From positions 62,001 to 126,000 of the forward strand of contig NZ_LXNG01000005.1 in the NCBI RefSeq assembly GCF_001642575.1: a stretch of DNA of 64,000 bases, written 5' to 3'. The translations under genes and the position numbers were made by a program. Below, one piece after another: positions 60,133 to 64,000 of this stretch. The stretch is from Xanthomonas floridensis. GTDB taxonomy: Bacteria > Pseudomonadota > Gammaproteobacteria > Xanthomonadales > Xanthomonadaceae. The notes below the pieces were generated by a model that was given only the letters and a program-made list of their open reading frames with translations, had not been told where the DNA came from and searched no databases. The number at the start of each line of letters is the position of its first letter. Position 1 is the stretch's first letter.

Positions 60133-60170
60133 TACCCTCACCCCAACCCCTCTCCCGTGGGGAGAGGGGC
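60133..60170. repeat. REP-like hairpin element overlapping the 3' end of the FUSC gene
   Basis: TACCCTCACCCCAACCCCTC followed by TCCCGTGGGGAGAGGGG. It is in opposite orientation to the copy at 60041 and supplies the last codons of the FUSC gene (PLAPLPTGEGLG). Confidence 0.9.
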
Positions 60171-62471
60171 TAAGGGCGAACGAGTACCGACGTACCCATG
60201 GGTTTGCGGCGCCGTCTGCGCAAACACGCTGTAACGCAGCCCAATCAACCCCAATAGCGCTTCATCGCGATGTGCGCCTGCCGGCACCTTGCCCACGCGC
60301 GCCAGCGAGGCATCCAGCCGCGCGCGCAATGCATCCGGCGCAGGCAGCGGGCGCTTGTGCGCGATCTGTTGCCGGTAGTGCGCAGCAACCTCGGCCAGAA
60401 TCGCATCCACCGCATCACTACTTGGCTGTGGCAACCCGCGGCGCGCGCTGCGCAGCTGCAGGATGTTCAAGCCCACACGCACTTCGTTGAGCATATCCAC
60501 CGAGGCCAGCTCGCTGCCTTCCGGCGCCAATGCCAGCCGTGGTGCGAGCAGGCCGAGCAGGTCCAGCATGCGCGCGGCAAAGTGCTGCCGGTCCTGCGTG
60601 CCGCGGCCGTCGGCGGCATCGGCCAGGGTGCGCCAGCCCTGGCGCACCAGCCGGCGCGCGCTCCATTCGGCACTCACCGAGCGGAACAGTCGCGTCAGCA
60701 CCACGGCAAATCCAATGCCCAGCACCATCGCCACCGCTGCGTTGACGAAACTCTGGATGTTGGCGTTGTAGGTGTTCTGCAGGCTCAGCAACGCGGTGAG
60801 GTTCACCACCAGCGGCAGCGCGATCAGCATGGTCCTGGGGCGATGCAGCAGCGCACCCAGGGGCAGGAACACTGCCGCCAGGACCAGCACCAGCATCGGG
60901 AAATCGTGGATGGCCGGGAAGATGCCGAACAGGTAGATGCCGGCGACCAGGCTGGCGACCACCGCCCAGGTGAGGAATGACAGCATGCTGGGCGCCGGGT
61001 CGTCCTGGGCCGCGAAAAAGGCCGCCGTCACCGCCGCCATCATCGCGCCATTGCCGCCGCCTTCCCAACCGATACCGATCCACAGCACGCAGTAGGCCAT
61101 CAGTGCAATGCCGGCGCTGAGTGCGGAGAACCCGGCCATGCCCAGGTCGAGATGGCGGGCATTGGAGGCGCCGGACGCACGCGTGCTCATTGCGCTGGCA
61201 GCGTTGCGTAACCAGGGCAGGCGTTGCCGCCCGGAGGCGTGAGTGCCATTGCCTGCACTGCGCCCCAGATGTGAAGCAGCGTGCGGCCCATTCGCTGGCG
61301 CTGCGGCGCTCGTCGGCGGGTCGATGGTCGGCGCTGCAGCGTCGGGCTGCACCGCATCGCTGTCTGCCTGTCGGCTGGCCGCGCGGGGTGCTGCGGCAGC
61401 AGGGCTGACGGGTGCGTCCGGTGGCAAGGTCGTCGCAGAGGCGGCAATGTCGGGCGCCGGGGCCGTGGTGTCGTGCAACAACTCGCGCTCCAGCGCGCGG
61501 CACTGTTGCCACAGCTCCAGCAGCTCCTGCAGGCGCAGCAACAGACTGTCACGTAGCAGGCGCTGCAAGTCGTTATCGACGGCCGGGCGCAGGGCGGCGA
61601 TGCGCGCGTGCAGATCGGCGAGGGCGACGGCGCTGTCGGCGTCCTGGCCCTGTTCGATCCAGACGCCGATATCGTCCAGCAGCTGCAGCAGCGTAGGCGA
61701 ACCGGTGCCGTGCGCGTCATGCACCGCCTGCAGCTGGTCGGTGATCGATGACAGCACCGGCAACAGCAGCAACATGCGTGCGCGCAGCTGCTCCATCGCC
61801 GGCACCGCACCGGCATGGCGCGGGTCGTCGTGACGGACGAAGGCGATCAAGGCATCGAACTGCACCAGGTCGGCTGCCAGCCGATTGCGCGGGGCGTGCG
61901 AGGCGCCGCGTTGCAGCACCTGCCGGCACCATTGCGCGGCATCCTGCATCCAACTGCCGATGCGTGCATGGAGCATCGGCCGCACCGAGGCCGGGAATAC
62001 CAGCGAGGCGAACAAGACCGCCATCACCGTGCCCAGGATGATCTCTTCGCTGCGGGCCACCACGGTGTCGAAGATGCCTTCGGGCGAGGTCACCGCCGGA
62101 AAGCCGATGAAGGCGGCGGTGTAGCCGGCCAGCAGGAACGCATAGCCGCGCGGGCCGCGGTTGAGCAGCGCCAGGAACAGGCAGACCGATAGCCATAGCG
62201 CCATCGCCGCGCTCAGCAGCAGCGGGGTTTCGACCAGATTCGGCAGCATCACCAAGGTGGCCGCGCCGGCCAGCAAGGTGCCGAGCACGCGGTACACGCC
62301 CTTGGCGCGGGTCGGGCCAAGCAATGGTTGCGAGACGATGTAGACCGTGGCCATGGCCCAGTACGGTCGCGACAGATTGCCGGCCAGCGCCACGTACAGC
62401 GCCGCGATCGAGGCGGCGAAGGTCTTGACCGAGAACAGCCAGGCCTGGCGATCGCGCAGCAATGCGTTCAT
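60138..62471 (-). CDS. FUSC-family inner-membrane efflux transporter (AaeB-like), with repeat-encoded C-terminus
   Basis: 777 residues. Two blocks of about six membrane segments (residues ~15-185 and ~420-570) separated by a large cytosolic region form the FUSC/AaeB pattern (PYWAMATVYIVSQPLLGPTRAKGVYRVLGTLLAGA, and IGIGWEGGGNGAMMAAVTAAFF, in pieces). AaeB exports aromatic carboxylic acids. Residues ~345-405 (TAPAPDIAASATTLPPDAPV... ) are a Pro/Ala/Ser-rich linker. The last ~12 residues translate the REP-like element at 60133, so the original stop was probably lost when the repeat arrived. The start overlaps the upstream efflux gene by four bases. Confidence 0.88.
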   Translation of the reverse strand: MNALLRDRQAWLFSVKTFAASIAALYVALAGNLSRPYWAMATVYIVSQPLLGPTRAKGVYRVLGTLLAGAATLVMLPNLVETPLLLSAAMALWLSVCLFLALLNRGPRGYAFLLAGYTAAFIGFPAVTSPEGIFDTVVARSEEIILGTVMAVLFASLVFPASVRPMLHARIGSWMQDAAQWCRQVLQRGASHAPRNRLAADLVQFDALIAFVRHDDPRHAGAVPAMEQLRARMLLLLPVLSSITDQLQAVHDAHGTGSPTLLQLLDDIGVWIEQGQDADSAVALADLHARIAALRPAVDNDLQRLLRDSLLLRLQELLELWQQCRALERELLHDTTAPAPDIAASATTLPPDAPVSPAAAAPRAASRQADSDAVQPDAAAPTIDPPTSAAAPANGPHAASHLGRSAGNGTHASGRQRLPWLRNAASAMSTRASGASNARHLDLGMAGFSALSAGIALMAYCVLWIGIGWEGGGNGAMMAAVTAAFFAAQDDPAPSMLSFLTWAVVASLVAGIYLFGIFPAIHDFPMLVLVLAAVFLPLGALLHRPRTMLIALPLVVNLTALLSLQNTYNANIQSFVNAAVAMVLGIGFAVVLTRLFRSVSAEWSARRLVRQGWRTLADAADGRGTQDRQHFAARMLDLLGLLAPRLALAPEGSELASVDMLNEVRVGLNILQLRSARRGLPQPSSDAVDAILAEVAAHYRQQIAHKRPLPAPDALRARLDASLARVGKVPAGAHRDEALLGLIGLRYSVFAQTAPQTHGYVGTRSPLAPLPTGEGLG

Positions 62472-63928
62472 CGCGCGGCAGTGGCAGCGGTGGCGTCGCT
62501 GCGGGCGTCGGTGTCCCAGCCGCCGCCCAACGCCAGAAACAGCTGGATCTGATCCTGCGACACCTGCGCCTGCGCATTGGCCAGGGTCATGTCGGCGGTG
62601 GCCAGGGTGCGTTCGGCATCCAGGCTGGACAGATACGGCGTGCGCCCGCCCTGATACAGCCGGCGGTTTTGCGACGAGGCCAGTTCGGCCTGCTGCTGCG
62701 CCTGTTCGAGCAGGTGCAGGCGGTCCAGATCCTGCGCGTAGCGCGACAATGCGGTCTGCACTTCGCGCAAGGCCTGCAGCACGGTGTTGTCGAACTGCGC
62801 CAGCGCCGCGTCGGCACCGGCTTCGGTGGCGCGCACGCGGGCATGCGCAGCGGCCGAGGGCAGCGTCCAGGAGATCAGCGGGCCGAACGACCACGCATGC
62901 GTGGCCGGCTCGCCGACGTCGGCCAGCAAACCGGTGGCGCCGATCGAACCGCCCAGGCGGATGTCCGGATACAGCTCGGCGGTGGCCACGCCGATGCGCG
63001 CGGTGGCCGCGGCCAGCCGGCGTTCGGCCTGGCGCACATCCGGCCGGCGCGCCAGCAATGCGCGTCCGTCGCCAACGGGAATCGCCTGCTGCAACGCAGG
63101 CGGGTGATCGCAGCGGTCCACGCCGGCCGGCACCTCCCCGGGCGTCTTGCCGAGCAGCGCTGCCAATTGGTAACCGGCGGCCTGGCGGCGCGCGCGTAGC
63201 GGCGGTAGCGCCGCTTCCAGCATCGCCACCTGCGCGGTGGCGCGTGCAAGATCGGGCGGGGTACCGCGTCCGGCGGCGATCAAACGCTGGGTGATCTCGC
63301 GGCTGCGCTGCTGCAATTGCAGCGAATGCTCGGCCACGTGCAGCTCATGGTTGGCGTGGCAGATCTCCACATAACTGCCGGCGACCTGCGCGGCCACGTT
63401 GACCCGGGCCAGATCGATGGCGGCCTGTGCGACCTGCGTATCGGCGTGCGCGGCTTCGGCGCCGCGTTGCAGCTTGCCGAACAGGTCGAACTGGTACGAC
63501 ACACCGAGCTTACCGTCGGCCAGGTTGAACACCGGCAGCTTTTCCTCCTGCAGGAACGCTTCGGCCGAGACCTGCGCGCGGCTGACGCCGGCTTCCACCT
63601 CGTAATCGAAGCCGCCGGCATCCATGGCCTGTTCGTACACCGCTGCGGCGCGGCGCAGGTTGGCGCTGGCCACCTTCAGCTCGACGTTGTCGCGCAACGC
63701 CTGTTCGACCAGGCGGTCGAGCATCGGGTCGCGATACAGCGCCCACCAGCGTGCCGGCAGCGGCGCGCCGGGCTGCACCTGGTCGTTGCCGGTGTCGATG
63801 AACGCGGCATTGGCGGCCGGGCGCCGGTAGGCGGATTGATCGGGCAGTGCGTAATCGGGGCCGACCGTGCTGCAGGCGGCCAGCACGGTGACGGCAGCGC
63901 TCAGGCCGAGCAGGCGCAAGCGGTTCAT
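62468..63928 (-). CDS. outer-membrane efflux lipoprotein (NodT/OprM-like)
   Basis: 486 residues. Lipobox VLAAC (Cys ~19) followed by the TolC-type OM factor: GPDYALPDQSAYRRP, WWALYRDPMLDRLVEQAL, and two repeats of the coiled outer-membrane efflux domain (ARVNVAAQVAGSYVEICHANHEL; LARRPDVRQAERRLAAATARIGVATAELYPDIRLGG). Forms the outer-membrane channel for the FUSC pump and the upstream HlyD-like protein, whose stop overlaps it by four bases (ATGA at 63925). Confidence 0.93.
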   Translation of the reverse strand: MNRLRLLGLSAAVTVLAACSTVGPDYALPDQSAYRRPAANAAFIDTGNDQVQPGAPLPARWWALYRDPMLDRLVEQALRDNVELKVASANLRRAAAVYEQAMDAGGFDYEVEAGVSRAQVSAEAFLQEEKLPVFNLADGKLGVSYQFDLFGKLQRGAEAAHADTQVAQAAIDLARVNVAAQVAGSYVEICHANHELHVAEHSLQLQQRSREITQRLIAAGRGTPPDLARATAQVAMLEAALPPLRARRQAAGYQLAALLGKTPGEVPAGVDRCDHPPALQQAIPVGDGRALLARRPDVRQAERRLAAATARIGVATAELYPDIRLGGSIGATGLLADVGEPATHAWSFGPLISWTLPSAAAHARVRATEAGADAALAQFDNTVLQALREVQTALSRYAQDLDRLHLLEQAQQQAELASSQNRRLYQGGRTPYLSSLDAERTLATADMTLANAQAQVSQDQIQLFLALGGGWDTDARSDATAATAAR

Positions 63929-64000
63929 GGCGCGGCCCTTGCCTGCACGTGCGCAGGAGAGGCAGCGGACGGCGTCTGCGTGGCATCGGGCAGGATCGCC
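63925..64000 (-). CDS. C-terminal end of upstream gene, probably HlyD-like membrane-fusion protein
   Basis: Only the last 25 codons are in the window (ending QARAAP then TGA overlapping the next ATG). The position fits the periplasmic adaptor that goes with AaeB-type pumps, but no domain is visible in this stretch, so the family is inferred from operon context. Confidence 0.5.
   Translation of the reverse strand, partial: AILPDATQTPSAASPAHVQARAAP

Overview
The window looks like chromosomal DNA of a Xanthomonas species or a close relative in the Lysobacteraceae. It is GC-rich throughout. Gene content fits too: two large TonB-dependent receptors, a complete mla lipid-transport operon, recBCD, a GH92 mannosidase, a type IV secretion effector with the Xanthomonas-type C-terminal domain, and many copies of a short hairpin repeat (core CCCCTCTCCC...GGGAGAGGGTGCCCGAAGGGCGGGTGAGGG).

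Layout. 1-2918: end of a CdaR-like regulator, a GAF-PAS-PAS-GGDEF diguanylate cyclase and a small membrane protein. 3507-9284: a TonB-dependent receptor followed by a secreted GH92 mannosidase, a likely glycan-use pair. 9440-10150: a tandem array of 180-181 bp units. 10156-16936: amino acid permease, small membrane protein, GST-like protein, RmuC, a lipoprotein, glutathione peroxidase and a secreted protein of unknown function. 17016-21118: mlaFEDCBA on the minus strand, divergent from recC. 21312-31991: recC-recB-recD, in which recB and recD carry in-frame repeat insertions and are separated by a repeat-built reading frame. 32016-33413: RhuM and a HigA-like antitoxin.

33890-39710 is the accessory core. 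A lipoprotein/metallopeptidase-effector pair (probable X-T4SS immunity and effector) sits between a truncated and an intact copy of a small lipoprotein gene. Next to it lies an AT-rich three-gene operon on the minus strand: PD-(D/E)xK nuclease, cytosolic histidine kinase and stand-alone receiver, with overlapping genes. This is the best candidate for an unusual defence system; it recalls Detocs-type two-component defence but lacks an obvious sensor region. A membrane-anchored Mrr-like nuclease follows.

39959-64000 is mostly ordinary chromosome: a secreted alpha/beta hydrolase, a decayed DUF1624 gene, a second TonB-dependent receptor behind a Zur-like operator, a pseudouridine synthase, a TetR regulator with twin palindromic operators, several small membrane or secreted proteins, a frameshifted TonB-like gene, an esterase, a ParD/ParE-like pair whose toxin is fused to a membrane and proline-rich protein, a cardiolipin synthase, an SDR/LysR divergent pair, an MHS-family symporter, and a FUSC transporter/outer-membrane factor operon running off the right edge.

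The strongest themes are (i) the nuclease-kinase-receiver operon, (ii) the effector/immunity cassette bounded by a duplication, and (iii) colonisation of recB, recD and a FUSC gene by translated repeat elements. All family assignments come from reading motifs by eye; no database search was run.
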